NCBI RefSeq assembly: GCF_964656455.1 | Contig: NC_135717.1 | Coordinates: 7,440,001 to 7,504,000 of the forward strand | Direction: 5' to 3' | DNA from: Halichoerus grypus | Lineage: Eukaryota; Chordata; Mammalia; Carnivora; Phocidae | Length of the DNA stretch: 64,000 nt | Shown here: positions 37,001 to 51,160 of the stretch, in pieces | How the letters are laid out: every line of letters starts with the position of its first letter | Position numbering within the stretch: position 1 is the stretch's first letter | Notes under the pieces: generated by a model | The model's input: only the letters and a program-made list of their open reading frames with translations | What the model was told of the DNA's origin: nothing | Database searches by the model: none | Translations under genes and position numbers: made by a program

Positions 37001-38872
37001 TTGTGCATTCCCTGGATTATTACAACACTTGCGAGTACCCCAATGAGGATGAAATGCCCAACCGCTGTGGCATCATCCATGTTCGGGGGCCCATGCCACC
37101 CAACCGCATCAGTCATGGAGAAGGTGGGCTCCCAGCTTCCCCACTCCCGATTCCCTTTTGGTTTCCCTTCCTCCTCAGCTGCCTCTGGTGTTAGATCTGT
37201 TCTGGTAGCAGTGCCTTCCCACCCTCTCCTGTTATCCTCTCCTTTTTCTTTTTTTCTTTAAATTTTTTTTTTTTTTTTTTTTTTAAAGATTTTATTTATT
37301 TATTTGAGAGAGAGACAGCACATGAGAGGGGGGAGGGTCAGAGGGAGAAGCAGACTCCCTGCTGAGCAGGGAGCCCGATGCGGGACTCGATCCGGGGACT
37401 CCAGGATCATGACCTGAGCCGAAGGCAGTCGCTTAACCAACTGAGCCACCCAGGCGCCCCTAAATATTTTATTTTTAAATAATCTTTATGCCCAACGTAG
37501 GGCTCAGAATCAGGACCCTGAAATCAAGAGTCACATGCTCTGACTGAGCCAGCCAGGTGCCCTTATCCCTTCCTTTTTATTCCTTGCTTCTGGCTCCCTT
37601 CTTCAGCCCGCTGTCTGTTCCCAAACCACAGTGCTAGAGTGGCAGAAGACATTTGAGGAGAAGCTGACTCCGCTGCTGAGTGTACGGGAATCTCTTTCCG
37701 AGGAAGAGGCTCAGAAGATGGGTCGCAAAGACCCTGAGCAGGAAGTGGAAAAGTTTGTCACCTCTAACACCCAGGAACTGGGCAAGGATAAGTGGCTATG
37801 CCCTCTCAGTGGCAAGAAATTCAAGGTCTGGGATGTTAGAGAGTTGTGTGTTAGAACTGTGGGCCGAGGGGGTTGAGCCAGGAAGCCGCCTCCGGCCTGG
37901 GGAGGAATTGGCTCTGGAATTGGTGGGCGGGGAGGTTGATTATCCTTCCACATTGCTTGCTCTGGTCTGACTCTCTCTTTCTTCACCCAGGGCCCTGAGT
38001 TTGTACGCAAACATATCTTCAACAAGCATGCAGAGAAGATTGAGGAAGTGAAGAAGGAGGTGGCATTTTTTAACAACTTTCTCACTGATGCCAAGCGCCC
38101 AGCTCTGCCGGAGATCAAGCCAGCTCAGCCACCTGGCCCTGCCCAGAGTAAGATACGATCCGTGAGAGTCTGCCACATTCCCTCTCCCTTGACTATTCAA
38201 GGATTCCTGGTTCTCTTATCCCGTCATCCTCTGAAAACTTTCTATCCCACTCTCAGGCAGTATTCCTAAAAGCCAGTTTCATTCCCCATCCTGTCCTCTT
38301 CCCCTCCCCGTGCCCCCCCCCCCCGCAGTAATTCATGTTCCTGTCCATGTTGTACTCCCCCCAGGCCTGACCCCGGGACTCCCCTACCCACACCAGACTC
38401 CCCAGGGCCTGATGCCCTATGGTCAGCCCCGGCCCCCCATCTTGGGCTATGGAGGTAAGTACAGGGGGAGCTTGAAAGGGTTTAGTGACTGTGAGGGCTG
38501 GGAGAAAGGAAGCTTAACCAAGGTATAGTTGAGGTCACAGGTTTTCAACTCAACACTGATCTCTTGTGTAGCTGGTGCTGTCCGCCCTGCAGTCCCCACG
38601 GGAGGGCCTCCATACCCTCATGCCCCCTATGGTGCTGGCCGAGGGAACTATGATGCCTTCCGAGGCCAAGGAGGTTATCCTGGGAAGCCTCGGAACAGGT
38701 GAGAATGAGCTAAGACGTCCCAAGCTTTCTTGCCCTCTTCAAGCTCCCTTTCAGGGACCAACTGTCTTCCCATCTTACCTCTTCCATATCTCACAGGATG
38801 GTCCGAGGAGACCCACGGGCCATTGTGGAATACCGTGACCTGGATGCTCCAGATGATGTGGACTTCTTTTGA
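26764..38872 (+). CDS. SRRT: SRRT (ARS2/serrate), nuclear cap-binding-complex partner; spliced CDS
   Basis: Coding exons: 26764-26885, 31186-31314, 31568-31714, 31974-32162, 34005-34174, 34300-34484, 34689-34787, 34872-34989, 35182-35339, 35683-35744, 35857-35935, 36192-36380, 36704-36877, 36970-37123, 37632-37825, 37991-38147, 38329- (or 38365-) 38454, 38572-38698, 38797-38872 (TGA). With the first exon-17 acceptor option it is 884 aa, with the second 872 (human 876 as recalled). Order of parts: N-terminal Arg/Asp/Glu/Ser-rich region ([20 protein letters not shown] start), the SERRATE core ([18 protein letters not shown]), an acidic/Lys disordered segment (exons 7-10), an RRM-like region ([17 protein letters not shown]), a zinc-finger-like stretch ([11 protein letters not shown]...HIFNKH) and a C-terminal [11 protein letters not shown] tail known to contact the cap-binding complex. 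Role: links capped transcripts to miRNA processing, 3'-end maturation and decay. Frame is intact. Confidence 0.96.
28027..28198 (+). repeat. Carnivore SINE in hAT terminus, next to a poly(T) run
   Basis: GGTGCCTCGGTGGCTCAG head. The bracket GGTTCTCA (28019 and 28204) marks the target duplication. A ~32-bp T run precedes it at 27981. Confidence 0.9.
29158..29385 (+). repeat. Carnivore SINE with (AAAT)n tail
   Basis: Flanked by AAATATGAG; inserted in the hAT transposase relic. Confidence 0.9.
29438..29633 (+). repeat. Carnivore SINE
   Basis: Flanked by AAAAGATTTGTTA / AAAAGATTCGTTA. Confidence 0.92.
29671..29859 (-). repeat. Carnivore SINE
   Basis: GGCACTTTT brackets it. Confidence 0.92.
29907..30082 (-). 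repeat. Carnivore SINE
   Basis: Flanked by AAAATAGCTATTTTT. Confidence 0.92.
30213..30431 (-). repeat. Carnivore SINE
   Basis: Flanked by AATTTTAT; last of the SINEs nested in the hAT relic. Confidence 0.9.
30500..31060 (+). repeat. Ancient interspersed repeat in SRRT intron 1
   Basis: Phrases like TTTGAGAAAGATGACTTTGAC, GGATACCTGGTGATGG and CAAATTTGAGGTGGCCATG are typical of the same old mammalian repeat class. The region ends about 125 bp before SRRT exon 3. Confidence 0.35.
32690..33022 (+). other. Exon-like block in SRRT intron 5 (candidate poison exon)
   Basis: A 333-bp GC-rich block inside an otherwise T/C-rich 1.84-kb intron. It is preceded by a long polypyrimidine tract (32630-32680) and AG dinucleotides at 32686-32689, and ends at CAAG followed by GTAAAG at 33023, a good donor. 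If spliced between exons ending 32162 and starting 34005 it would add an in-frame stop (immediately with the 32688 start, after about 55 codons with the 32690 start). No repeat family is recognised in it. This is inference from splice signals only. Confidence 0.35.
37261..37562 (-). repeat. Two adjacent carnivore SINEs in SRRT intron 15
   Basis: Full copy 37261-37460 and short copy 37461-37562; ends 70 bp before the next exon. Confidence 0.9.
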
Positions 38873-38970
38873 GCCATCTACTTTTCCTCACTCCTGGTAT
38901 CGTCTATAATTGTGACTGCCTCGTCCCATCCAGCTGAGAATTTTTTTTTTGTACGTTCAACCCTACTGCC

Positions 38971-38976
38971 AATAAA
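38971..38976 (+). terminator. Poly(A) signal of SRRT
   Basis: AATAAA about 100 bp after the SRRT stop, the first canonical signal. It faces the UFSP1 poly(A) signal on the other strand 86 bp away. Confidence 0.9.
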
Positions 38977-39062
38977 AGCACTTCCATAGTGATTGATTAT
39001 CATGTACCTCCCCACATTCTCCCAAAGATTGGCTGGGGCCATAATTAGCTGAGCCTCACCAC

Positions 39063-39068
39063 TTTATT
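39063..39068 (-). terminator. Poly(A) signal of UFSP1
   Basis: TTTATT on the plus strand reads AATAAA on the minus strand, about 95 bp after the UFSP1 stop codon. Confidence 0.8.
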
Positions 39069-39158
39069 GACTCCAAAGGCCCAGGCAGCTTTTGCCTTGG
39101 AGTAAAGGGTTTAGGTGCGTTTGGGGCCAGAGACAGTCTCCATTCTGGGGCCCGAGCC

Positions 39159-39839
39159 TCAGTCCAGGGCGTGTTGTTGCTTTTGGGAGTTGCAGCTGGT
39201 CAAGCACAGGTTGTAGAAGGAGTTGCGGTCAAAGGCTGTGCCTGCCTCTCTCCATCCTACCCACCCAGCTGCCTGTAGTTCACTGGGATTTTTCGGAGCA
39301 CCCCAGAAGTGAGGGTCCAATACCAGAACATAGGCCTCTGTGCCTGGACCCAGGCAGACTCCCAGCAAGGCCTTGGACTGGGCATCTGCATCCCCCCCAA
39401 CCATCACAGGCCCCCCGCCCCCTGCGAAGTGGGAGTAAAGCCTCTCCAGTTCCCCCTGGAGCCCTGCTCCACGGGGTACGTGACACAGGCGCCCCTGGGG
39501 CCCTCCGAAGTGGTCGAGGCACAGACTGGCTTCTACACAACCGATCCAGCTCCGGGAGCCCCGGAACCCGGGGGGCTTGTCACCCATGTCCTCCAGAGCC
39601 GCCTGCACGGCGGCTAGCCCGGGCACGCCCGCGGGCCGGCCCTCTGGCCACGAGCACAGCGTCTGCAGAGTGCGGTAGCCGCAGCCCCAGCCCCGGTCGT
39701 CCAGGCCGTCGCAGCCGTAGTGATAGTAAAGGTAGTGGCCCGAGAGGAGGGCCAGGCGAGCGGGGCCGCGGCCGGGCGGGGCCAGGCCCAGGTGCACGTC
39801 CTTCAGCAGCTCCAGGGCGGGCGGCGGGGGGCAGGGCAG
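39159..39839 (-). CDS. UFSP1: UFSP1, UFM1-specific cysteine protease 1; single exon, non-AUG start proposed
   Basis: An uninterrupted minus-strand frame ends at the stop 39159-39161. Peptidase C78 features are all present: HYLYYHYG (oxyanion Tyr), GWGCGYRT with the catalytic Cys, DPHFWG with the catalytic Asp and His. Role: matures the UFM1 precursor and can remove UFM1 from targets. No ATG precedes the catalytic Cys except one 212 codons further upstream, inside the ACHE terminal exon. The first ATG in the domain (MGDKPPGF) would give exactly 142 aa and lose the Cys, as in the old human annotation. A CTG at 39839 gives 226 aa and places the triad at Cys53, Asp175, His177, the mouse numbering. 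A second CTG at 39815 has the better context (GCCCTGG) and gives 218 aa. Human UFSP1 has been reported to start at a near-cognate codon; the choice between the two here is open. It lies tandem to and just downstream of ACHE, and convergent with SRRT. Confidence 0.88.
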   Translation of the reverse strand: MPCPPPPALELLKDVHLGLAPPGRGPARLALLSGHYLYYHYGCDGLDDRGWGCGYRTLQTLCSWPEGRPAGVPGLAAVQAALEDMGDKPPGFRGSRSWIGCVEASLCLDHFGGPQGRLCHVPRGAGLQGELERLYSHFAGGGGPVMVGGDADAQSKALLGVCLGPGTEAYVLVLDPHFWGAPKNPSELQAAGWVGWREAGTAFDRNSFYNLCLTSCNSQKQQHALD

Positions 39840-39859
39840 ACGCGTCCTGGCGGCGCGGA

Positions 39860-40130
39860 CGGAACTCCGGCTCCAGCGTTTCCTCTCGGCCCCGGGTCTT
39901 GAGCTAGCCGCAGGCAGAACCGACGGGCGGGCTCTGGGGAACCTTCTCTCGCTCGTCTCCGGCAGCCGCGGAGGGCGAGCCGCAGCCGCTGGGAAAGCGC
40001 CACCCGCGAAGCTCCCACAATGCACCGCCGGGCTGCCGTCGCTACTGCGCAGGCGCGAGCCCCGCCTCGTAAGGCGGGGCGGCGGGGCGGGCACAGGCAC
40101 GCTCCGCCCCGCTACTGAGATCGGCAAGTT
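39860..40130 (-). promoter_or_regulatory. UFSP1 promoter / CpG island
   Basis: CpG-rich, TATA-less. It contains TGCGCAGGCGC (NRF1-like) at 40046-40056 and paired GC boxes (CCCCGCC, GGCGGGGCGG) at 40060-40090. It sits between the ACHE 3' end (about 40205) and the UFSP1 frame, so it is the likely minus-strand promoter. Confidence 0.6.
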
Positions 40131-40220
40131 GGGAGGGCTCTCGCACCCGCCCCTCTGTCTACTCAGCCCCGGTGTTTGAGGCCCGCTCCCTAGTCGCGCA
40201 CACTGCTGTAGCTGTAACAG

Positions 40221-40226
40221 TTTATT
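40221..40226 (-). terminator. Poly(A) signal of ACHE
   Basis: TTTATT on the plus strand (AATAAA on minus), about 210 bp after the stop of the ACHE T exon. It probably serves both T and H transcripts. Confidence 0.8.
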
Positions 40227-40434
40227 GGCAGCCCAGAGGGGCGAAGGCACCGCGGGGGAGGGGCTCGGCCCGAGACATGCAGAGGGCGGGGAGCCTCCGG
40301 GGATAGTCGGGGGGGAGGTGGGTGGGCACGGTCTAGGGCTCCTCCGTGTTATATCCCAGCCCTTAGATAAGTATATACAGCTAGGGGGCCGGGCGGGGCG
40401 AGCAGGGCGGGGAGACGTGGGGGTCCCGTCTGGG

Positions 40435-44924
<4,490 letters not shown>

Positions 44925-45599
44925 TCAGCTGCGCATTCGCCTCGCCTAGCCTCAGAGATCAGGCTCGCCAGCCCGGGTCCCCCAGGACTCGAGTCCCCCA
45001 TCAGTCCGATGCTGCGGGGCACGCTGCCGCCAGTGGGGGGCAGTAGAGACCGAGAAAAGGACGGCGCTCCCCGCCCCGAGTCCGGGAGCCGGGAACTTGG
45101 GGCGGGGGTCTGGAGGCTCGCGGGCATTGCGGAGGGGTCTGAAGGGCGAACCGGCACGCCTGTGTTCTCGGAGCTCCGGAGATCCCCGGCTGCAGGGGCG
45201 AGGGCGCTATTTTGGGGCAGCAGCTGCTGTGGTTCCGGCATCTCCAGCCAAGGGATCAAAATTCCCCGGGTCGGAACTCCCCCCTCCCGCGGCGGTCACC
45301 TCTCACCCGGCCAACCCCCGCCGCCCTGAGGTTGGGGTGGTGGTGGTGGTGCTGGGGATTAACTAGGAAACCCGAGTGGCGCTAATTATAACTCGGGGCT
45401 TCCGCTGAGCCTCCCCTTTCCCCAAAATAGAGACGGAGTCCCCGTGGGAGGGGGACCCCTGGGCCTCGGAGGGGGCTTCGGCTGGGCGCTGCGCAGGGGC
45501 GCCGGGATTGCGGGATCTGGAGGGGGGGGGGAGTCAGCCCGGCGCCAGCAACCTGCGCAGCTCGGGTTCCGCCCCAAGCAGGGGGCGTCTTCCAGTGGC

Positions 45600-46110
45600 C
45601 CCACACTTGGGGGCGGGCGGGGGAAGGGGCGTTCGGGGGTCCCCACAGGAATTCGAGAGCAGAGGCGGCGGCCGGCCCTGCGGGGTGCCGGCTCCCGCGC
45701 GGACGACCGTAAGTATGCGGCGGCGAGGGAAGAGTTAAGGATGAGTGTGGGGCGGCGGGGGGCGTCGCTGGGCAGCCCCGGGGGCGCGGTGGGCGTCCCG
45801 TTTGGGGGCCCGGATCCCTCCGGGAGCGCACATTTTCCCGGACGCGGAATGGGCCGCGGGCCGGGGGAGGGTCCCGGCCGGGGCGGGAGACTCACCTGAG
45901 GCGGCCGAGCCGGGCCGGGCCGGGCCGCGCCGGGAGCTGGAGGCGGCCGATGTTCCCCGGCGCAGGCTGAGCCGACTCTGACAGCCGCCGCCTCCGGCCC
46001 CCCGCACACACCCCCTCCGGGCCGCACGGCGCCCCCGCCCGCCCCCGCCCCCGCCCACTGTCTCCGCCCCCGCCCCTCCCCGCCTCCCCGGGCTGCCACC
46101 TCCCCTCCCT
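45600..46110 (-). promoter_or_regulatory. ACHE CpG-island promoter and non-coding exon 1
   Basis: On the minus strand CTCAG followed by GTGAGT is a donor ending a non-coding exon at 45896; the matching acceptor precedes 44295. The block 45900-46110 is nearly all C/G with repeated CCCCGCCC Sp1/EGR boxes and no TATA. The start site is likely within 45900-46050. A second, smaller alternative first exon near 44600 is possible but not supported. Confidence 0.65.
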
Positions 46111-46156
46111 CTCCCTCCCTCGGAGCCGAGACCCAGAGACCCCCGGGGCCCGGACG

Positions 46157-46370
46157 GACTCCAGTGACAGACGCCGACAGACGGACAGACACATGGTGAC
46201 GCGACCGAAAGACCCGCAGCGGCGGAGCAGACATCCACAGTGACAGACGGACAGAAGCCGCGGAGACAGACACGCAGACGGACAGTCGCAGGCAGTGACA
46301 GCTCCAGACAAACGGTGACCGACATTCACAGACGGACGGACACACACTCGGACACACTGACGGCCTCAGT
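46157..46370. repeat. Imperfect GACA/GACGGACA-rich repeat in ACHE 5' flank
   Basis: Repeated units such as GACAGACGGACAG, ACAGACACGCAGACGGACAG and CAGACGGACGGACAC, with spacers. Smaller copies of the same composition occur at 42876-42900 and 44430-44525 in ACHE introns. Confidence 0.55.
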
Positions 46371-47173
46371 CAGGACTGGGGGCCGAATAAATGAACATCC
46401 TTGGCCAGGACACAGCAGGGGTGGCATGGGAGGACTGGCACGTGAAAGTGTGGCTGAGGACCCCCTTAGGGGTCCGGGTGGTACTGGCGAAGAAAAGGTG
46501 ACGTGGGACACTCCTGGGGGATGAGGGCACACCTGTGGGAATGAAGGTGAGAACATGAGATCACGAGTGGAAATGAAGGGGGGGCCCCACGGAAGAAGAC
46601 CCCCGGGGCAAGGGAGAGGTGACTCGGGGACACCCCAGAAGGCAAAACGTGGTGGCACGCGCAAGGCTGCGGGGCGAGGCCGCACTCTGCTGCCGCAGTG
46701 GAAACTTCCGGAACCCCCGCGGGTGGGTTTGCACTGGTTCCCTGACGGGTGACCTGGGACTTTCGTCACCAGGGTCCGGTCGGGGCATGACATCACCAGA
46801 CCAGGCTTTCATTGGCCGCCGCGGCCGGCAGGTGGGAGCGGCCTGGCCCGGCAGCCCCCAGGCTGCTCGGAGGGGCCTGGGCCGCACGGACCCCCACGAC
46901 CCCCCTCCAGGGGATCACCCATGGGAACAGTGCGGCCGCGGCGGCGTCCGCACGCCCGAGGTGAGGGTGGAAAAAGCGTGCAGCGGTGTGCCCGCAGGAG
47001 TGCGCCCCTCGGAAAGGCCTTCCACTCCCGAACAGTGGGCTCGGGCGCCCACGGCCCGCTCGCTGCGTGGGAGACCGGCCGGCGCGGGCAAGCGTCGGGG
47101 CGTGCGTGCGCGCACGCGGCGGTGCGGGATGCTGCGTGGGGCGTGCGGGCGCGCGCACGTTGACTCGGGCGCC

Positions 47174-47213
47174 CAGCGCCCCGCAGCGCCCCGCAGCGCC
47201 TCGCAGCGCCCCG
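47174..47213. repeat. 10-bp minisatellite, 4 copies
   Basis: Four tandem units of CAGCGCCCCG, the third with one C-to-T change. Confidence 0.85.
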
Positions 47214-47437
47214 GCCTGCGGCCGCAGGTCTGCTACGGCTAGGGGCTGGCGTCCCCGGGTCTTCTCGGGGCCTGGCGGGGTTCATGAGGTCCGTCCGAAT
47301 CCAGAGACGTTCCCCGCCCCGGGCCGCGCGGTCCCGGCTCTCCAAGCTGGGCGCCCCCCAGCCCATCCGCCCCGCGGGAACCGGCCCCCGCAGGCCCGGG
47401 GACCCGCGCTGCGTCCACTATCCGCTCGCGCGCGACG

Positions 47438-47453
47438 GCCGCCAGATGGCGCC
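47438..47453 (+). promoter_or_regulatory. CTCF-like motif
   Basis: GGCCGCCAGATGGCGCC matches the CTCF core CCAGATGGCGC closely; it lies at the outer edge of the ACHE CpG island. Confidence 0.45.
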
Positions 47454-47560
47454 AAAGGGAGCCGCTTCGGGCCTCGGAGACTGGTATGGGGTTTGGGCGT
47501 GCTGAGATTAACCTCACACAGTCTGTTCTCACCATTTCCGCTTTCCGCCCTTCGCTCTTC

Positions 47561-50040
47561 AGGCACCCCAAATTACTCCGCGTGAACACCGAGGTTTCCT
47601 GCATCCTCCTTTCAATGTCCTGGCCCCACTGGTTGAGAGCTCCCCACTGATCAGACCACTTCCCCAGTACCACTCCCTCAAGAGCAGGCAGGCATAAGGC
47701 TTGTGGGTTTGGGTAGGGGACAGAAAAATGGACAGTCGGTGTTACTGCGGGAGAGAAGGACCTGAGGCAGGTTTCTGAGCGTGGTCGTTATGAATTATTA
47801 GAATGATGAAAACAAACTGAGTGAATGAGCAGAGGCCTGCTCCGGGCCTGAAGCGGTAGGGATTTGGGGCCCGTAAAAGGCCCTGGTAGTGATGGGGCCT
47901 TGTCTCCTTGTCACTTTCCCGAATGGGCTGTACCACGCAGGTGCCTCACCTGACTTTTTAAATCATGAGCTCCTAGGGAGGATAGAGATAGCTTATAGCC
48001 CAGGTAGTTATGAACTAGTGATACCTTACATGGCTTAGAAGGTGAAAGGACAAGGCATGTTGTAGGAGCTGGCCCAGCAGAGACCTCCTTGGAGAGGTCA
48101 ATGCTGACCTCAGACTGGACCTGCCTTTGAGTCAAGGACAGGGCATCCAGGATGGGCTGGAATCTCCCAGGGAAAAAGACCCTATATTCAGCTGGGTGGG
48201 AGTAAATGGATTTCGCCAAGGGAAAAGGTGCTCAGATGTGTGTGCAGGGGCTGGAGTTGAGAGCAAGGACAAAGGTAGTTCCCGCCTGCTTGGGCGTGGC
48301 ATCAGTGGGGGCCGTACCTGTGGGGTATCCATGGGAGGTAAGGGCAAAACAGGTCGTGCAGTGTTCTGAAGTCAGTCAGAGCTTATTCCTTCCAGGGGCA
48401 GGGGTGGGCTATGGAAGTTCAGCCAGCAGGAGAGGGAGGGGGAAGAGGCATCCGAGGATGCTTGAGAATCTGGGGCAGGAAGAGATGCAGCCATTTATGA
48501 AAACACCATCCTTCCCATCCCCCAGGCACGGGGAGGGCAGGGCAGGGCTGCGGGGAAATGGGAGGAAGGGCAGCAGGTCTGGTAGGGCATAGGTTGGGAT
48601 TCCAGGAGGGTGTCCTGCTTCTGGAGAGCCCCTGATGTGCTTCCCCAGGCCCTGGCTCAGGGAGGGGTCAGTTGAATGTCCAGACAGATGAATCTGCAAG
48701 TCTGCATGGAGTCCGAGGGCAGGCAGGTCCTGTTCCTGCTTAGTAGATGCGGCCAGAGCTCTGCAGCTGCAAGCAAATCTGAGAGATGTGCTGAGGGGCC
48801 ACGGGTGTATCCTCAGCCTGCAATTTTGTCCCAGGATTGTGAGGATGGAGGAGACCGTGCGGATCGTGTCCCATCTCAGACAGTCTTTAAATTAGCAAGG
48901 GACCACCTGAGAGAGCCAGGACAGAGGATTCACATGGCATTGGAGTAAACCCTGGACTGGAGGACCTGATTACTGGGTTCTTGCCTAGAGCTCTGCTGTC
49001 AGACTTCTGGAGATTTCCACTCCTTTCCTGGGCCTCAGTTTCCCCACAAGTAAAATGGTGGATTGGACTTGAGTGTCTGTCAGAATCATGGGGACCACTG
49101 GAGGGACTGATCCATCTGGTGTTGGGTGGAGTCCTTAAAGTCTGCAGTTTTAGCAAGTCGTTAGGGTAGTCTCATGAGGGTGGTCTGAGGATCACATGAG
49201 GAGCCAGGCTGGACTAGGTGTCCCCACAGTCAGTCCAAACTGACCTCCTGAGACTGTGTGGATCAGAAGAAGGTGCTGTGGGCAGTCAGCAGGCACAAGA
49301 ACTAAAAGGGACCCCCTCTGGTTACGAAGGGAGATGGTCAAGGATTTGAGCCTCTTCTTAAAAATGGATAGAAATTTCAGGAACAGTCCTCTTTTTACCT
49401 TGAGCTTCTCCTAAACCTTTGTTAACACAAGGGACCACTACTTCTGTTACATCCTTGCCCCACTTCTGCCAGCAAAGAGGATTTTTATCTCCTCTGTTTA
49501 TTGGTTAGGATTCAGTTCAGTTATGTGAGACAGAAAACCAAACAATAATGGCATGAATGAAATATAATGGAAATCCATTTCTCTCTTATGTAAAAGAGAT
49601 CCAGAAGTAGACCACACAGGATGGGCAGAGCACCCTTAACGTCAGGGACCAGTTTACTTTGCACAGAATTGTGTTACTTAACCATCCTCAGCGTGTAGCT
49701 TCCACTGCGTGGTGTAATGTGGCTGCTGGTTCCTTGGATCATCACATCTGCATTCCAGCCAGCCGGCAGGAGGAAGGACTGACAAAGATCATCACTTCTC
49801 CCTTTAAGGACATTTCTTGGAAATCAGTCATACACACAGCACTTCGGTTTATATTGCTTTGGCCAGAACTTAATCCCGAGGTCATAACTGGCTATGCCCG
49901 AGGTTCAGAGATGTAGCTTTTGTTCTGGAAGACTGTGTACTCATCTAAAATTTGGCTGTTCTAATACTAAGGGAGGAAAGGGAGAAGGTACTGGGGAACA
50001 GCCATCCTCTGCCAAATGCCCTCCTTTGCCTCTTTTAGTG
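47561..50040. other. Intergenic upstream of ACHE
   Basis: No gene recognised. Contains a MIR relic near 49000 and, at 49500-49960, a stretch resembling an old mammalian repeat (TTATTGGTTAGGATTCAGTT, GAACTTAATCCCGAGGTCAT). Confidence 0.4.
48950..49070 (+). repeat. MIR-like relic
   Basis: CTGGGCCTCAGTTTCCCCAC followed by AAGTAAAATGGTGG is the MIR 3' core. Confidence 0.5.
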
Positions 50041-50169
50041 CAGGACTGAAACACACTTCTAAAGTGTCTCAACTCGGGGACGACGCCCCCACGCGCTTTC
50101 TCTCTTGAACACCACCACGTCCTGAGATTTTAGTGACCTGTGACCCCCCTCCCCCCCCCTCCGCTCTAA

Positions 50170-50430
50170 CTGCTTCTCCACGGAAACGCAGTTTCTCGGG
50201 CCATCCGCTGGAGGGCGCTGCGCGGAGGCCTGGCGGGGCCGCGGCTCTGGCTGGTGCTGCCGCGGGTGGTGGCGCTGAGCGTCTTCGACATGAGCTGCCA
50301 GAGGAGGGGCGGCCAAGGCGGCAACCGGTGAGCGTGCTGGGGTGGGGGTGAGGGCGGCGGGCCCGGCTCTGGCGGCGCAACGCCCCGGCCCGGGTCCTCC
50401 CACCGCCCCCGCGTGCGGAACAAGGTAGGG
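50170..50430 (+). other. Isolated CpG-rich block with first-exon-like features
   Basis: A short CpG-dense block in otherwise ordinary intergenic DNA. The plus strand has an open frame through an ATG at 50290 (context GACATGA) to CAACCG followed by GTGAGC at 50328, a consensus donor. No protein family is recognised and no downstream exon was found. Confidence 0.3.
50205..50219 (+). promoter_or_regulatory. CTCF-like motif
   Basis: CCGCTGGAGGGCGCT fits the core CTCF consensus (CC-N-S-Y-AG/GG-R-K-GGCGC) well. Binding is inference. Confidence 0.4.
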
Positions 50431-50759
50431 ACATTGGTTCTGGATGTCCTCAGGGGATTCCCTCCCCACTTAAGGCTGGAGGGCTCCTGGTGAAGCCACT
50501 GTCCCTATCCCCATCAGGCGGGGTCGTCGACTTAAAGAGTTGGGAGCATGAGCCATGCAAGAGACTCTCCTCCCCTTTCTCCACCCCATCCTCTGACCCC
50601 TCCTGCAGGTTGGGCTAAAATTCACACTCAATCCAAGTTACGTAGTTATGCATGATTCCTGCTCGGAATCACCCATCCATCCTATTTGTACTTTTTTCCC
50701 CTTTTTTGCTAGTTTTGAGCATTTCACCCAACTTTTAGCCTGTCTCTGGATAGACTTCT

Positions 50760-51160
50760 TTTTTTTTTTTTTAAGATTTTATTTATTTATTTGACCGAGA
50801 GAGACACAGCAAGAGAGGGGAGACACACCGAGAGAGGGAACACAAGCAGGGGGAGTGGGAGAAGCAGGCTTCCCGCTGAGCAGGGAGCCTGATGCGGGGC
50901 TCGATCCCAGGGTCCTGGGATCATGACCTGAGCCGAAGGCAGACACTTAACGCCTGAGCCACCAGGCGCCCCCCCCTTTTTAAAGATTTTATTATATTTA
51001 TTTGTCAGAGAGAGAGCACAAGCAGGGGTAATGGCAGGCATAGAGAGAAGCAGACTCCCCACTGAACAGGGAGCCCCATGTGGGACTCAATCCCAGGACC
51101 CTGGGATCATGACCTGAGCCAAGAGCAAATGCTTAACTGACTGAGCCACCCAGGCGTCCC
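50760..51160 (-). repeat. Two carnivore SINEs in tandem, minus
   Basis: Copies 50760-50972 and 50974-51160; CTGGATAGACT brackets the pair. Confidence 0.92.

Larger units (their letters stand above)
46110..47560. other. Extended CpG island upstream of ACHE
   Basis: About 1.4 kb of CpG-rich, repeat-poor DNA beyond the ACHE first exon. It holds a GACAGACGG-rich tract, a 10-bp minisatellite, alternating CG/TG runs and a CTCF-like motif. Long frames on both strands here look like composition effects, and no gene is recognised. Confidence 0.6.

Noticed and set aside
46555..47585. 200-aa frames in the CpG island upstream of ACHE
   Set aside because: Arg/Gly/Pro-rich, open on both strands at once, no family features.
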